The notes under the pieces: generated by a model
Told to the model about the DNA's origin: nothing
Seen by the model: the letters and a program-made list of their open reading frames with translations, nothing else
Database searches by the model: none
From: Bradyrhizobium sp. B097
GTDB taxonomy: Bacteria > Pseudomonadota > Alphaproteobacteria > Rhizobiales > Xanthobacteraceae
Assembly: GCF_038957035.1 (NCBI RefSeq)
Contig: NZ_CP152412.1
Location: 3,716,501-3,780,500 of the forward strand
DNA length: 64,000 nt
Direction: 5' to 3'
In this document: piece by piece, positions 8,655 to 18,578 of the stretch
Position numbering within the stretch: position 1 is the first letter of the stretch
How the letters are laid out: each line of letters starts with the position of its first letter
Made by a program: the position numbers and the translations under genes

Positions 8655-8894
8655 CTATGCCAGACCCCGCTCAAGAATTGACCCGATCAGACAGATTCCG
8701 CCAATCCGGATTGAGCCCTTCAATCAACTTGATCTTCCATACACGACGCCATCGTTTGAGGGAGTGTTCACGCGAGCGCGCACTGCGACGCGTCCGGGAC
8801 ACGAGAGATGTCCGATTTCGGGATTGTGCACTTGCACAGCGGTATGAAAGCCGCCTATCTGGGATGCACAGCCGCGTGCGAGGTCGCCGACCCC

Positions 8895-9692
8895 TTGGAC
8901 TCCCATCCCGAATCCCCGCTCGAGCCGCCGCCGGAGGCGCCGCGCGAGCCGATCCTGACCTTGCCGCCGGCGCTCACCGCCTACATCCTCCTGATCGCGG
9001 TGATCCATCTGCGGGTGCTGCTGCCGCCCGAGATGGAAAACTGGACCATCGACGTCTTCGGCTTCATCCCGAAGCGCTACGATTCGACGCTGCTCGACAT
9101 CACCTTCCCGGGCGGAGACGGCGCCAAGGTCTGGACCTTTGTCACCTATTCGCTGCTGCACGCCAACCTCACCCATATCGGCTTCAATGTGCTGTGGCTG
9201 CTGCCGTTCGGCAGCGCGCTGGCGCGGCGCTTCGGCGCGGTGCGCTTCTTTGTCTTTATGGCGGTGACGGCGGCCGCAGGCGCGCTCGCGCATCTGTTGA
9301 CCCATGAGCACGCCATTGCGCCGATGATCGGCGCGTCGGCCTCGGTGTCGGGGACGATGGCGGCGGCGATGCGCTTCGCCTTTGTGAAGGGCAGCTTCCT
9401 GTCGTTCAGCCGCGGCGATGCCGACGCGGCCGCCAAGGTGCCCGCGCTGTCGCTGTGGCGGGCGCTGCGCAACGGGCGGGTGCTCGCGTTCCTGGCGATC
9501 TGGTTCGGCGTCAATATTCTGTTCGGCGCCACCTCGTTGTCGCTCGGCGGTGAGGAGGCGAGCGTCGCCTGGCAGGCGCATATCGGCGGCTTCCTCGCCG
9601 GGCTGTTGCTGTTCTCGCTGTTCGATCCGATTCCGCGCGCGCGAGATGATGCTGCGGATGCGTCGTCGGTGGACCAGTCCGGCCGCGTCTGA
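8895..9692 (+). CDS. Rhomboid family intramembrane serine protease
   Basis: A six-helix rhomboid fold is visible. Helix 2 carries HANLTHIGFNVLWL (rhomboid HxxxN), the serine loop is MIGASASVSG, and the last helix carries AWQAHIGGFLAGLLLF with the catalytic His. The expected GxSG is GASA here, with a further SVSG three residues on. I chose the TTG at 8895 (MDSHPESPLEPP) because the in-frame ATG at 8808 adds a poorly conserved-looking stretch; the start is uncertain. It would cleave membrane-anchored substrates within the inner membrane. Confidence 0.85.
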   Translation: MDSHPESPLEPPPEAPREPILTLPPALTAYILLIAVIHLRVLLPPEMENWTIDVFGFIPKRYDSTLLDITFPGGDGAKVWTFVTYSLLHANLTHIGFNVLWLLPFGSALARRFGAVRFFVFMAVTAAAGALAHLLTHEHAIAPMIGASASVSGTMAAAMRFAFVKGSFLSFSRGDADAAAKVPALSLWRALRNGRVLAFLAIWFGVNILFGATSLSLGGEEASVAWQAHIGGFLAGLLLFSLFDPIPRARDDAADASSVDQSGRV

Positions 9693-9882
9693 TCGCCGCT
9701 TGCGGCTCGGTTCGAATTCCATCATCATCTTTGCGACACAGAACAAAGCGGGCCGACACATCGAGCCCAGCTACCGACCGCGCCCCCGGAACCGAATTCG
9801 GCGCGGAACTGTTGATTGAAGACTCTGGCGAACAGGCTCGACCCCGCTGATGCAGGGAGCGAACGGATTCAGGGAGACGACA

Positions 9883-10311
9883 ATGACGGTACGTTCCATT
9901 CTCGATGCAAAGGGCCATCAGGTCATGAGCGTCGCGCCAGGCGCGAAGCTCTCGGCCGCGGTCAAGCTGCTCGGCGAGCGCAAAATCGGCGCCGTGCTGG
10001 TGATCGAGCAGGGCCGGATGGAAGGCATCCTGTCGGAGCGCGACATCGTGCGCGTGCTCTCAGAGCGCGGCGCGGGTGTGCTGGACGAACCGGTGAGCGC
10101 GGTGATGACCAAGAAGGTCGTGAGTTGCCGCGAGTCCGATACCGTCAGCGGCCTGATGGAGATGATGACCACCGGCAAGTTCCGCCATCTCCCTGTCGTC
10201 GAGGACGGCAAGGTGGTCGGGCTGATCTCGATCGGCGACGTCGTCAAGCGCCGCGTGCAGGAATACGAGCACGAGCAGGAAGCGCTGCGCGACTACATCA
10301 AGACCGCCTGA
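9883..10311 (+). CDS. Tandem CBS-domain protein
   Basis: This 142-residue protein consists of two CBS motifs (about 8-60 and 75-130): GAVLVIEQGRMEGILSERDI and FRHLPVVEDGKVVGLISIGD. CBS pairs bind adenosine nucleotides and usually regulate a partner. The start at 9883 (MTVRSILDAKGH) follows AGGGAGACGAC, a good ribosome site; an in-frame ATG at 9850 adds 11 residues. No attached enzyme domain is present, so the partner is unknown. Confidence 0.9.
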   Translation: MTVRSILDAKGHQVMSVAPGAKLSAAVKLLGERKIGAVLVIEQGRMEGILSERDIVRVLSERGAGVLDEPVSAVMTKKVVSCRESDTVSGLMEMMTTGKFRHLPVVEDGKVVGLISIGDVVKRRVQEYEHEQEALRDYIKTA

Positions 10312-10328
10312 GCAAGACCGCCTAAGGG

Positions 10329-11375
10329 CTACTTCCCGGTGGTGCCCGCGCCGTTCGACGGCGGCACCAGGATATCGATCGCTTCCTCGATCGCGCCGAT
10401 GGCGCGTTCGGCCGCGCGGATGCCGTGTGCGATCAGGTCGTCGGCGCGGTGGAAGTCGAACCAGCCGATCTGGCCGACGCGCGGCGAGATCAGCATGTCG
10501 GGCGGATCCCCGGCGAGGCGCGCACGGGTGATGCGGTCCTGCATGATGTTGAAGGCGTCGACCATGACGCTCGAGATCCCGGGTCGGCTGGCGCTGCCGA
10601 AAAACTCCCGCTTCACGGTCCGTTCGGCGGAGAAGAAGCGGCCGAACCGCCGCTTCGGCGGCTCTGGCTCAGTTTCTGCCTCGGCAGTCACCGCGACCGT
10701 CACCTCGGGCGCGGCGGACGGTCCGTGATTGTAGATCGTGGTCGAGTGCGCGAACACGTCGCTGGAGAGGTTCGCCGCAATGACGATCTCGGCGCCGAGG
10801 GCGCGGGCGGCCGAAACCGGCACCGGATTGACCAGCGCGCCGTCGACCAGCCAACGGTCGCCGATCAGCACCGGCGCGAAGATGCCGGGCAGGGCGTAGG
10901 AGGCGCGCATCGCGTCGACCACGCGGCCCTGGGTCAGCCAGATCTCGTGCCCGGTGCGGACTTCGGTTGCAACGCTGGCGAACTTGACCGTGAGGTCCTC
11001 GATCATGACCTGGCCCAGCGCGGCCTCGATCTCGGCGGCCAGCTTTGCGCCGCCGATCAGGCCGGAGCCGTTGAGGCGGATGTCGAGGTAGCCGAGCACG
11101 CTGCGCGGCTGCAGGCTGCGGGCCCACTGCTCCAGCTTGTCGATATGGCCGGCCGCATAGGCACCGCCGACCACGGAGCCGATCGAGGTGCCGACCACCA
11201 CGTTGGGGACGATGCCGTGGGCGAGCAGGGTCTTGATGATGCCGATATGAGCAAAGCCGCGCGCGGCGCCGCCGCCGAGCGCAAGCCCGATCACCGGCCG
11301 GCGAACCGTTCCCAGTCCGACCTTGTCGGGGCCGTCGGAGCTCTTTTGGCCGCGGCCCATCCAGCTATCCAACAC
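10329..11375 (-). CDS. Patatin-like phospholipase family protein
   Basis: This 348-residue protein has the patatin/RssA hydrolase features: oxyanion loop GGGAARG (34-40), nucleophile elbow GTSIG with Ser64, and the catalytic DGA with Asp178. These proteins hydrolyse acyl esters of lipids with a Ser-Asp dyad. A basic, charged linker (EPEPPKRRFGRFF) interrupts the second half. It lies tail-to-tail with the CBS gene 17 bases away. Confidence 0.92.
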   Translation of the reverse strand: MLDSWMGRGQKSSDGPDKVGLGTVRRPVIGLALGGGAARGFAHIGIIKTLLAHGIVPNVVVGTSIGSVVGGAYAAGHIDKLEQWARSLQPRSVLGYLDIRLNGSGLIGGAKLAAEIEAALGQVMIEDLTVKFASVATEVRTGHEIWLTQGRVVDAMRASYALPGIFAPVLIGDRWLVDGALVNPVPVSAARALGAEIVIAANLSSDVFAHSTTIYNHGPSAAPEVTVAVTAEAETEPEPPKRRFGRFFSAERTVKREFFGSASRPGISSVMVDAFNIMQDRITRARLAGDPPDMLISPRVGQIGWFDFHRADDLIAHGIRAAERAIGAIEEAIDILVPPSNGAGTTGK

Positions 11376-11616
11376 GGCAAATCTCCTGCCAGCGCCAGAC
11401 TAGGCCGCGCGGCATCGCTGCGCCAGCGTCGTCCGGTTTCATGGTTAGTCCCCACAGGCATGATTCATGCCTCGGGTGGACCGCGGTAGGCAGGGAATGT
11501 GACTTGACCGCGACGATAGGACTAACATCCGCTTGATCGAGCGGTTCCAAACCGGGACGGCGCCCCCGGGACTGTGACAAAGCATTGGACGAAGGCTTGA
11601 ATTTGCCGCGTTTTCG

Positions 11617-12702
11617 TTGAAAAGCATGGTGATGACTTCGAGGGGCAACGGCATCGGCGGATGCGGGCGGGGCATGCGGCTCCTTCCGCTATTGACGCTT
11701 GCGGCATTTTTGCTGGCCCTGATCCCTGGTTCCGTGTCGGCGCAGTTCTTCAGCGACCGGCCGCCGCCGATCCCGCCTGCCTCGGTTCCGGATGTACCGT
11801 CCGGCCCGGCGCTGAACCTGGCGCCGCCGTCCGGGCCCGGTTCGGGGCCCGTTCTGCCGGGTCCGTTGACCCAACCGACCATCGTCCAGCCGTCGATTGC
11901 GACCGTGCCTCCGGTGACGCCGCCGGCCGGCTCGCCGACCGCCGGGCAGGCGGTGCTGTCGCTGACGGCGCGATACGGCAAGGACCTGCCGGTGATCAAT
12001 GCCGGGCTGGTGTGGCGGGTGTTCGCCGACAAGCCGGACGATAACGGCACCTACAAGCTGATCCGCGAGGAGCGCGGCGCGACGCCCAACGTCGTGCTGC
12101 CGCCCGGCAACTATGTCGTCCATGTCGCGCTCGGCCTCGTCAGCGCGGTCCGCGCCGTCAGCCTGAAGTCGGAGACCGACCGCGAGTCCTTCGTGCTGCC
12201 GGCCGGGGGCCTGCGGATCGAAGGCCGGGTCGGCTCCAGCAAGATCCCGGCCAACCAGATTTCGTTTGCGATCTACAAGGGCAGCCAGTTCGACGGCTCG
12301 GACCGCGGCCCGCTGGTGCCCAACGTGTCCGCCGGCGACGTCGCGCTGCTGCCGGAGGGCACTTACTACATCGTCTCCAACTATGGTGATGCCAACTCGG
12401 TGGTGCGCTCCGATATTCGCGTCGGAGCGGGCAAGCTGACTGACGTCACCGTCACGCATCGTGCGGCCGTCATCACCCTCAAGCTGGTCAGCGAGAAGGG
12501 CGGCGAAGCGCTCGCCAACACCGCCTGGTCGGTGATCACGCCGGGCGGCGACGTGATCAAGGAATCGATCGGCGCCTTCCCGCGCGTCGTGCTCTCCGAA
12601 GGCGAGTATCGTGCGATCGCCAAGAACGAGGGCAAGGTGTTCGAGCGTCCCTTCAACGTCGTCAACGGCGTCGATGGCGAAGTCGAGGTCGTGGCGCGCT
12701 GA
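11617..12702 (+). CDS. Exported hypothetical protein
   Basis: This 361-residue protein has a signal peptide (LLPLLTLAAFLLALIPGSVSAQ, about 22-43) and a long Pro/Ser-rich linker (about 48-110). The C-terminal part has three similar beta-rich units, each with a phrase of the type LPPGNYVVHVALG, LPEGTYYIVSNYG or LSEGEYRAIAKNEG. These resemble carboxypeptidase-regulatory/bacterial Ig-like modules, so a cell-surface or periplasmic structural role is plausible. The function is unknown. The start may lie later than 11617, since the first 21 residues before the hydrophobic core are long for a signal peptide. Confidence 0.8.
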   Translation: MKSMVMTSRGNGIGGCGRGMRLLPLLTLAAFLLALIPGSVSAQFFSDRPPPIPPASVPDVPSGPALNLAPPSGPGSGPVLPGPLTQPTIVQPSIATVPPVTPPAGSPTAGQAVLSLTARYGKDLPVINAGLVWRVFADKPDDNGTYKLIREERGATPNVVLPPGNYVVHVALGLVSAVRAVSLKSETDRESFVLPAGGLRIEGRVGSSKIPANQISFAIYKGSQFDGSDRGPLVPNVSAGDVALLPEGTYYIVSNYGDANSVVRSDIRVGAGKLTDVTVTHRAAVITLKLVSEKGGEALANTAWSVITPGGDVIKESIGAFPRVVLSEGEYRAIAKNEGKVFERPFNVVNGVDGEVEVVAR

Positions 12703-12908
12703 CGCCCGGCCGCGCTGCATTCATGCAGCTGTCATAGTCTCTAACGTGAACTAACCATCGCGCCAATTTGAGCTGTCATAATCGCTGGCGGCGACGCACG
12801 GGCTCGCTATTTTTACATGGCGTTAAGCCGCGGCATGACTTGGATGCCACGGGGACTAAAGCGCGCTGAGTTCACCTTGTGTCGTCATCGCGCCTTGGCT
12901 TTTTGCTT

Positions 12909-12956
12909 GAGCATGATCCCTTCGGAAAGCTGTGTCGCACTTTCCGGATCATGCTC
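12909..12956. repeat. Palindromic GAGCATGATCC repeat
   Basis: GAGCATGATCC (12909-12919) pairs exactly with GGATCATGCTC (12946-12956), and inner GGAAAG pairs with CTTTCC. This is the very common rhizobial GAGCATGATC-type intergenic palindrome. It lies just upstream of the PAS-GGDEF-EAL gene and could affect its leader RNA. Confidence 0.75.
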
Positions 12957-12982
12957 CGGCGTTTGCGTGAACGGGGCGTGCC

Positions 12983-15481
12983 ATGATCATGGCCAACAAG
13001 AAATCAGCAACGACTTCGGCCAAGTTCAATTCCGAGATGTTCGCCGACGTTCCGGTTCTGCAACGCAAGTGGCAGGCGGCAGTCCGTCCCGGCGAAAAGC
13101 TGCCGCATTATGAAGACGTGATGCTCGGCAGCCTTGGCCGGCTCGCCGATCACATCGTGCTGCTGCGGAACGTCGACGGCGTGCTCAGCGTCTCGCACAC
13201 CGGCCGCTACGTCCAGACCTGGCTGAACGACGAGCGTTGGGACATTCCACTCAGCGCGCTGCCGCCGGACTGCGCGACGGCATTGACCGAAGCTGCTTCG
13301 AATGCGCGCGAGAACTGCCGGCCCTATCTCGCGTCGGCGCATTGCGTGCGCGACGGTCTGGTGCGGACCTTCGACGTGCTGGCGCTGCCGACGCGGTCGC
13401 GCTGGGGCGGCATCCTGGTCGGCGTCTATGTCAACGAGCGCAATGCGCAGTACAATCTTCTCGATACGATTTTCTCGGCCACCGACGAGGGCGTGCTGTC
13501 GCTCGCTGCGATCCGCGACGCGCGGGGCGAGGCGGCCGACTTCCAGATCGTGCATCTCAACCAGGGCGCCGCAAGGCTCCTGATGCAGCCCGCGACCGAA
13601 TTGCTGTGGCGTCGGCTCAGCGCCGGCGGCAATCCGCTGGCAGCGCCGGCGGTGATGAACCGCCTGCGCGGATTCGTGGGAAGCGGATTCGTCGGCAACG
13701 GTCCTGGCGGCCAGTTCGAGATCGACAGCGGCGATCGCTGCCTGCGACTCGGCGTCACGGCATTCGGCGACATGCTGTCGCTGACCGTCTCCGACGTCAC
13801 CGCGCTGAAGCAGCGCGAGCAGTCGTTCCGCCTGCTGTTCGAGAACAACCCGATGCCGATGTGGGTATTCGACGCCGGCACGATGGAGTTCCTCAGCGTC
13901 AATGACGCCGCCGTTCAGCACTATGGATACAGCCGGGAGAGATTTCTCGGCATGACGCTCCGCGAGATCTGGCCGGAGGATGAGTGGGCCATGCACAGCG
14001 CCGCCTTGCGCGAGGTCGGCGACGTCTATCAATCGAGCCGCGACTGGCGGCACATCAAGGCTGATGGCACCGAGATCCATGTGCTGACCTTCGGACGCAG
14101 GGTGGCGTTCGAGGGCCGCGACGGCTATCTGGTCGCGGTGGTCGACATCACGGAACGCCGTGCTGCCGAAGCGCGGATCGCGCACATGGCGCACCATGAC
14201 GGTCTGACCAACCTGCCGAACCGCGACTTCTACCAGGAGCGCCTGCGCGAGGCGCTGGAGCGCAGCCGGTCCGGCAATCGGCGCGTCGCGGTGATGTGCA
14301 TCGATCTCGACCTGTTCAAGAACGTCAACGACTCCTTCGGGCATCCGATGGGCGACCGGCTGCTCAAGCTGGTGGCGGAGCGGCTGCGCGAGGTGGTCCG
14401 CGACGACAACGTGGCGGCCCGTCTCGGCGGCGACGAGTTCGCGATCGTGCTTGCCGCGGATGTCTCGCCGAACGAAGCGAGCGCTTTCGCCGAACGGCTG
14501 ATCGATGCCCTGAGCGCGCCCTACAAGATCGACGGGCTCGAGGTCGTGGTCGGCGCCAGCGTCGGGATCGCGCTGTCGCCGGGCGACGGCACGACGTCGG
14601 AGGACCTGATGCGCAATGCCGACATGGCGTTGTATCGCGCCAAGTCCGACGGCGGCGGCGTGCATCATTTCTTCGAGCCGGAGATGGATCAGCAGGCGCA
14701 GAAGCGCCGCGACATGGAGCGCGATCTGCGCGCGGCTTTCAGCAACGGCGAATTCGAGCTGCACTACCAGCCGCTGGTCGACATCGCCGCCGACCGCATC
14801 AGTGGCTTCGAGTCGCTGCTGCGGTGGCAGCACCCGCAGAAGGGCATGATCTCGCCTGCGGAGTTCATCCCGGTTGCGGAAGACATCGGCCTGATCGTCG
14901 CGCTCGGCGAATGGGTGCTGCGCGAGGCCTGCGCCGAGGCGATGAAGTGGCCCGCCGACGTGAAGGTCGCGGTCAATCTGTCGCCGGTGCAGTTCCGCAG
15001 CCGCAATCTGGTCCAGGCCGTGATTTCGGCGCTGGCGCATTCCGGCCTGTCGGCGCGGCGGCTCGAGCTCGAGATCACCGAGTCGGTGTTCCTGGCGGAG
15101 ACCGAGGCCAATCTCGCGATCCTGCATCAGCTGCGCGAGCTCGGCGTCAGCATCTCGATGGACGATTTCGGCACCGGCTATTCCAGCCTGAGCTATTTGC
15201 GCAGCTTCCCGTTCGACAAGATCAAGATCGACCGCTCCTTCGTGAAGGACCTCGCGCGGCGCTCCGACTGCCTCGCGATCGTGCGCGCGATCTCCGGCCT
15301 CGGCCGCAGTCTCAAGATCACCACGACCGCGGAGGGGGTCGAGACAACCGACCAGCTCGACTGGCTGCGCGCCGAAGGCTGCAACGAGGTGCAGGGCTTC
15401 CTGTTCAGCGCGGCGAGGCCCGGGCACGAGATCGCGGCGTTGATGAGCGGCTTTGCGGAGCGCGCGTCGAAGGCGGCGTAG
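12983..15481 (+). CDS. PAS-GGDEF-EAL protein (cyclic di-GMP turnover)
   Basis: This 832-residue cytoplasmic protein starts with sensory sequence (about 1-265, low-similarity PAS-like), followed by a clear PAS/PAC (about 275-395: FRLLFENNPMPMWVFDAGTM, VVDITERRAAEARI). GGDEF follows at about residue 482 (RLGGDEFAIV, intact). The EAL domain (about 575-825) has ESLLRW in place of EALLRW, plus DDFGTGYSSLSYL and AEGVETTDQLDWL. The inhibitory I-site position before GGDEF reads RDDN, so the usual Asp is Asn. It could make or degrade c-di-GMP depending on the signal; no membrane segment is visible. Confidence 0.93.
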   Translation: MIMANKKSATTSAKFNSEMFADVPVLQRKWQAAVRPGEKLPHYEDVMLGSLGRLADHIVLLRNVDGVLSVSHTGRYVQTWLNDERWDIPLSALPPDCATALTEAASNARENCRPYLASAHCVRDGLVRTFDVLALPTRSRWGGILVGVYVNERNAQYNLLDTIFSATDEGVLSLAAIRDARGEAADFQIVHLNQGAARLLMQPATELLWRRLSAGGNPLAAPAVMNRLRGFVGSGFVGNGPGGQFEIDSGDRCLRLGVTAFGDMLSLTVSDVTALKQREQSFRLLFENNPMPMWVFDAGTMEFLSVNDAAVQHYGYSRERFLGMTLREIWPEDEWAMHSAALREVGDVYQSSRDWRHIKADGTEIHVLTFGRRVAFEGRDGYLVAVVDITERRAAEARIAHMAHHDGLTNLPNRDFYQERLREALERSRSGNRRVAVMCIDLDLFKNVNDSFGHPMGDRLLKLVAERLREVVRDDNVAARLGGDEFAIVLAADVSPNEASAFAERLIDALSAPYKIDGLEVVVGASVGIALSPGDGTTSEDLMRNADMALYRAKSDGGGVHHFFEPEMDQQAQKRRDMERDLRAAFSNGEFELHYQPLVDIAADRISGFESLLRWQHPQKGMISPAEFIPVAEDIGLIVALGEWVLREACAEAMKWPADVKVAVNLSPVQFRSRNLVQAVISALAHSGLSARRLELEITESVFLAETEANLAILHQLRELGVSISMDDFGTGYSSLSYLRSFPFDKIKIDRSFVKDLARRSDCLAIVRAISGLGRSLKITTTAEGVETTDQLDWLRAEGCNEVQGFLFSAARPGHEIAALMSGFAERASKAA

Positions 15482-15516
15482 CCTCGTTCAACTCGTCATG
15501 CCTGACGACGGAACTC

Positions 15517-15584
15517 GTAGCCCGGGTGAGCGGAGCGACACCCGGGGCGAGGGTCCCGCATATCGCTGCGCTCATGCGGGCTAC
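15517..15584. repeat. Imperfect palindromic repeat (GTAGCCCGGGTGAGCG type)
   Basis: GTAGCCCGGGTGAGCGGAGC at the left pairs imperfectly with the right arm ending CATGCGGGCTAC. A decayed relative lies near 5683-5787. A second short hairpin, TTGCCGGG-TCAAG-CCCGGCAA, follows at about 15617-15637. Confidence 0.65.
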
Positions 15585-15652
15585 ATAGCTTCAGAAGAGT
15601 CTTTCGGTAGATGGATTGCCGGGTCAAGCCCGGCAATGACAGATCTACGGCT

Positions 15653-16216
15653 TCAGAACCGCGTCACGATATCCGACAGCGCCGGGCGCGGGCGGTCCTC
15701 GCTCGGCTTGGTCGGCGTGCCGATATGAATCAGCCCTGCGAGCTTCTCGTCCGGCTTCAGGCCGAGGCCGTCGAGCACGTCGCGGTCGAAGGCGAACCAG
15801 CCGGTCAGCCAGCAGGCGCCATAGCCGAGCGCGCTCGCGGCAGTGACGATGTTCATGGCGCTGGCGCCGGCCGACAATTCCTGCTCCCACGGCGGCACCT
15901 TCGGGTGCGGCCTGGTGAAGGAGACCACGCCGATCACCAGCGGCGCATCGGTCAGGCGCTTCTTCTCGACCTCGATGTCGGTGGCGGGTGCGCCGGGGTT
16001 CTTGCGGGCAAACACCTTCGCGATCACGTCGCCGGCGCGGGCGCGAGCCTCACCCTCGAACACGATGAAGCGCCAGGGCGCCAGCTTGCCGTGGTCGGGC
16101 ACGCGCGCGCCGATGGTCAGGATGGTCTCGAGCTCGGCCGCGGACGGGCCCGGGCCGGTCATCTCGCGCGGTTTCATCGAGCGGCGTGTCTTCAGGAGTT
16201 CAATGGCATCGGGCAC
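15653..16216 (-). CDS. Nitroreductase family protein
   Basis: This 187-residue FMN-dependent nitroreductase-like protein shows the start IELLKTRRSMKPREM (FMN phosphate Arg/Ser), a middle FIVFEGEARARAG and MNIVTAASALGYGACWLTGW, followed by LIHIGTPTKPSEDRPRP. It is close in length to the small YdjA-type nitroreductases. I chose GTG at 16216 because AAGGA lies 8 bases before it; an ATG at 16249 would add 11 residues. It follows thrS on the same strand, 84 bases downstream, across a strong hairpin. Confidence 0.9.
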   Translation of the reverse strand: MPDAIELLKTRRSMKPREMTGPGPSAAELETILTIGARVPDHGKLAPWRFIVFEGEARARAGDVIAKVFARKNPGAPATDIEVEKKRLTDAPLVIGVVSFTRPHPKVPPWEQELSAGASAMNIVTAASALGYGACWLTGWFAFDRDVLDGLGLKPDEKLAGLIHIGTPTKPSEDRPRPALSDIVTRF

Positions 16217-16236
16217 GGAAATGTCCTTCAAGTGGA

Positions 16237-16263
16237 GTCGTGCCCCCAAGATGGGGGCACGAC
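16237..16263. terminator. Perfect 11-bp hairpin between thrS and the nitroreductase gene
   Basis: GTCGTGCCCCC (16237-16247) pairs exactly with GGGGGCACGAC (16253-16263) around AAGAT. No T-run follows on either strand, so it may attenuate or stabilise the thrS transcript, or end it with Rho. It lies 21 bases before the nitroreductase start. Confidence 0.5.
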
Positions 16264-16300
16264 CAGGCCGACGAAAGCCAGTTTAGACCGATTGTGAAGA

Positions 16301-18349
16301 TCAGGCGACGGATCGCGCCCGTTTCACGTCCGGTGGCGTCGCTTCATCCACCAGCGCGGCGATCGCCTCATCGGTCGGCATCACGGTCTGCCGCTCGCTG
16401 CCGAGGCGGCGGACCGAGACCGAATGCGTCTCGGCTTCCTTCTTGCCGACGACGAGCAGGGCCGGGATCTTGGCCAGCGAGTGCTCGCGGACCTTGTAGT
16501 TGATCTTCTCGTTGCGGAGGTCGATCTCGACGCGGAGGCCGGCGCGGCGCGCCGCGGCCGCCACCACCTTGGCGTACTCGTCGCCCTCGGAGGTGATGGT
16601 CGTGACCACGAGCTGGGTCGGCGCCAGCCACAGCGGGAAGTTGCCGGCATAGTGCTCGATCAGGATGCCGATGAAGCGCTCCATCGAGCCGCAGATCGCA
16701 CGGTGCACCATCACCGGCGCCTTCTTCGAGCCGTCGTGATCGATGTAGAACGCGCCGAACCGTTCCGGCAGGTTGAAGTCGACCTGGGTCGTGCCGCACT
16801 GCCAGTCGCGGCCGATGGCGTCGCGCAGCACGTATTCGAACTTCGGCCCGTAGAACGCGCCTTCGCCCGGGTTGATCTCGGTGCGGATCCGGTTGCTGCC
16901 GTTGGCCTTGATCTCCGACAGCACGGTCGCCATCACGCGCTCGGCGTGATCCCACATCTCGTCGGTGCCGACCCGCTTTTCGGGCCGCGTCGAGAGCTTG
17001 ACCGTGAGCTCGCCGTCGAAGCCGAAATCGGCGTAGGTCGACAGGATCAGCTCGTTGATCTTGAGACACTCATCGGCGAGCTGCTGTTCGGTGCAGAACA
17101 CATGGGCGTCGTCCTGGGTGAAGCCGCGCACCCGCATCAGGCCGTGCATCGCGCCCGACGGCTCGTAGCGATGCACGACGCCGAACTCGGCGAGCCGCAG
17201 CGGCAGGTCGCGGTAGCTCTTCAGCCCGTGCTTGAAGATCTGCACGTGGCCCGGGCAGTTCATCGGCTTCAGCGCGAACCAGCGCTTGTCCTCGGCCTCG
17301 TCGCCGGCGGACTGCGCTGCGAACATGTTCTCGCGGTACCAGTCCCAGTGGCCCGAGGTCTCCCACAGCGCCTTGTCGAGGATCTGCGGCGCATTGACCT
17401 CACTGTAATCGCCGAGCAGCCGGCGCCGCATATAGGCGATCAGCTGCTGGAAGATGGTCCAGCCCTTCGGGTGCCAGAACACCACGCCGGGGCCTTCCTC
17501 CTGGAAGTGGAACAGGTCGAGCTCGCGGCCGAGCTTGCGATGGTCGCGCTTCTCTGCTTCCTCGATCTGCTTGAGGTAAGCGTCGAGATCCTCCTGCTTG
17601 GCGAATGCGGTGCCGTAGATGCGGGTCAGCATCGGATTGTTGGAATCGCCGCGCCAATAGGCGCCGGCCACCTTCATCAGCTTGAAGGCGTTGCCGATCT
17701 TGCCGGTCGACGTCATGTGCGGGCCGCGGCAGAGATCGAACCAGTCGCCCTGGAAATAGATCTTGATCGGCTCGTTGCCGGGAATCGCGTCGACCAGCTC
17801 GACCTTGAAGGCCTCGCCCTTGTCGCGGAACACCTGCTTGGTCTTCTCGCGATCCCAGACTTCCTTGGTGAACGGCTTGTCGCGCGCGACGATCTCGCGC
17901 ATCCGCTTCTCGATGGCGGCAAAATCTTCCGGGGTGAACGGCTCGTTGCGGAAGAAGTCGTAATAGAAGCCGTTCTCGATCACCGGGCCGATCGTGACCT
18001 GGGTGCCCGGCCACAGCGACTGCACGGCTTCGGCGAGCACGTGCGCGGCATCGTGCCGGATCAGCTCCAGCGCGCGCGGGTCTTCACGGTTGATCAACTC
18101 GATCCTGGCGTCGGCTTCAATCGGATCGTTGAGATCGGCGAGCGTGCCGTCGAGCGCCATCGCGACGGTGCGCTTGGCGAGCGAGGGCGAAATGCCTTTG
18201 GCGATGTCGAGGCCGGTGGTCCCTCTCGGGAAATCGCGCCTCGCTCCATCAGGGAAGGTGAGGGCGATCTTGTTCACGGGTTCTGCGGGTTTGAGGTTAG
18301 AGAGGCTGTACTGGAATCCGGACTCGGATTTGGGCGGCGTGTCGGACAT
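16301..18349 (-). CDS. thrS: Threonine--tRNA ligase
   Basis: This 682-residue class II synthetase charges tRNA-Thr. The domains are in the usual order: N-terminal TGS ([22 protein letters not shown]), the HxxxH editing site ([11 protein letters not shown], with C-terminal-side TCR-type residues in [13 protein letters not shown]), the catalytic core with [21 protein letters not shown] and [21 protein letters not shown], and the anticodon domain ([14 protein letters not shown] to the end). The ATG at 18349 ([11 protein letters not shown]) gives a normal family length; the upstream open frame is not conserved-looking. Confidence 0.97.
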   Translation of the reverse strand: MSDTPPKSESGFQYSLSNLKPAEPVNKIALTFPDGARRDFPRGTTGLDIAKGISPSLAKRTVAMALDGTLADLNDPIEADARIELINREDPRALELIRHDAAHVLAEAVQSLWPGTQVTIGPVIENGFYYDFFRNEPFTPEDFAAIEKRMREIVARDKPFTKEVWDREKTKQVFRDKGEAFKVELVDAIPGNEPIKIYFQGDWFDLCRGPHMTSTGKIGNAFKLMKVAGAYWRGDSNNPMLTRIYGTAFAKQEDLDAYLKQIEEAEKRDHRKLGRELDLFHFQEEGPGVVFWHPKGWTIFQQLIAYMRRRLLGDYSEVNAPQILDKALWETSGHWDWYRENMFAAQSAGDEAEDKRWFALKPMNCPGHVQIFKHGLKSYRDLPLRLAEFGVVHRYEPSGAMHGLMRVRGFTQDDAHVFCTEQQLADECLKINELILSTYADFGFDGELTVKLSTRPEKRVGTDEMWDHAERVMATVLSEIKANGSNRIRTEINPGEGAFYGPKFEYVLRDAIGRDWQCGTTQVDFNLPERFGAFYIDHDGSKKAPVMVHRAICGSMERFIGILIEHYAGNFPLWLAPTQLVVTTITSEGDEYAKVVAAAARRAGLRVEIDLRNEKINYKVREHSLAKIPALLVVGKKEAETHSVSVRRLGSERQTVMPTDEAIAALVDEATPPDVKRARSVA

Positions 18350-18578
18350 TGAAGGCTCCTGTAGCTCACTCCTGCGAACGAGCGCAGGTAAGCGGAAAGC
18401 AGCGGTATAGCAGGGGATTTGACGCCTGCAATCCGGCAATATCAAGAAATTGGGCCTCCGGCCGCACCGATTCGAGAGAAGCCCGGCTGCACCTGGCAGC
18501 ACCAAGCGTTGCGACGTTGCCGATCATCGTTTAACGTCGAATGTCCACTTTCCCGCCATCGTGCGATCCGCAAGGTTC

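Larger units (their letters stand above)
8221..8894. other. Long intergenic region with CtrA site, structured RNA candidate and repeat
   Basis: The interval between the PAS gene (minus strand) and the rhomboid gene (plus strand) contains a CtrA site at 8368-8383, a hairpin-rich stretch ending in a rho-independent terminator (8559-8594) and a small palindromic repeat at 8608-8654. No protein-coding gene is supported here. Confidence 0.7.

Noticed and set aside
15517..15637. Repeats suggestive of a CRISPR array
   Set aside because: They are single imperfect palindromes without regular spacers or cas genes.
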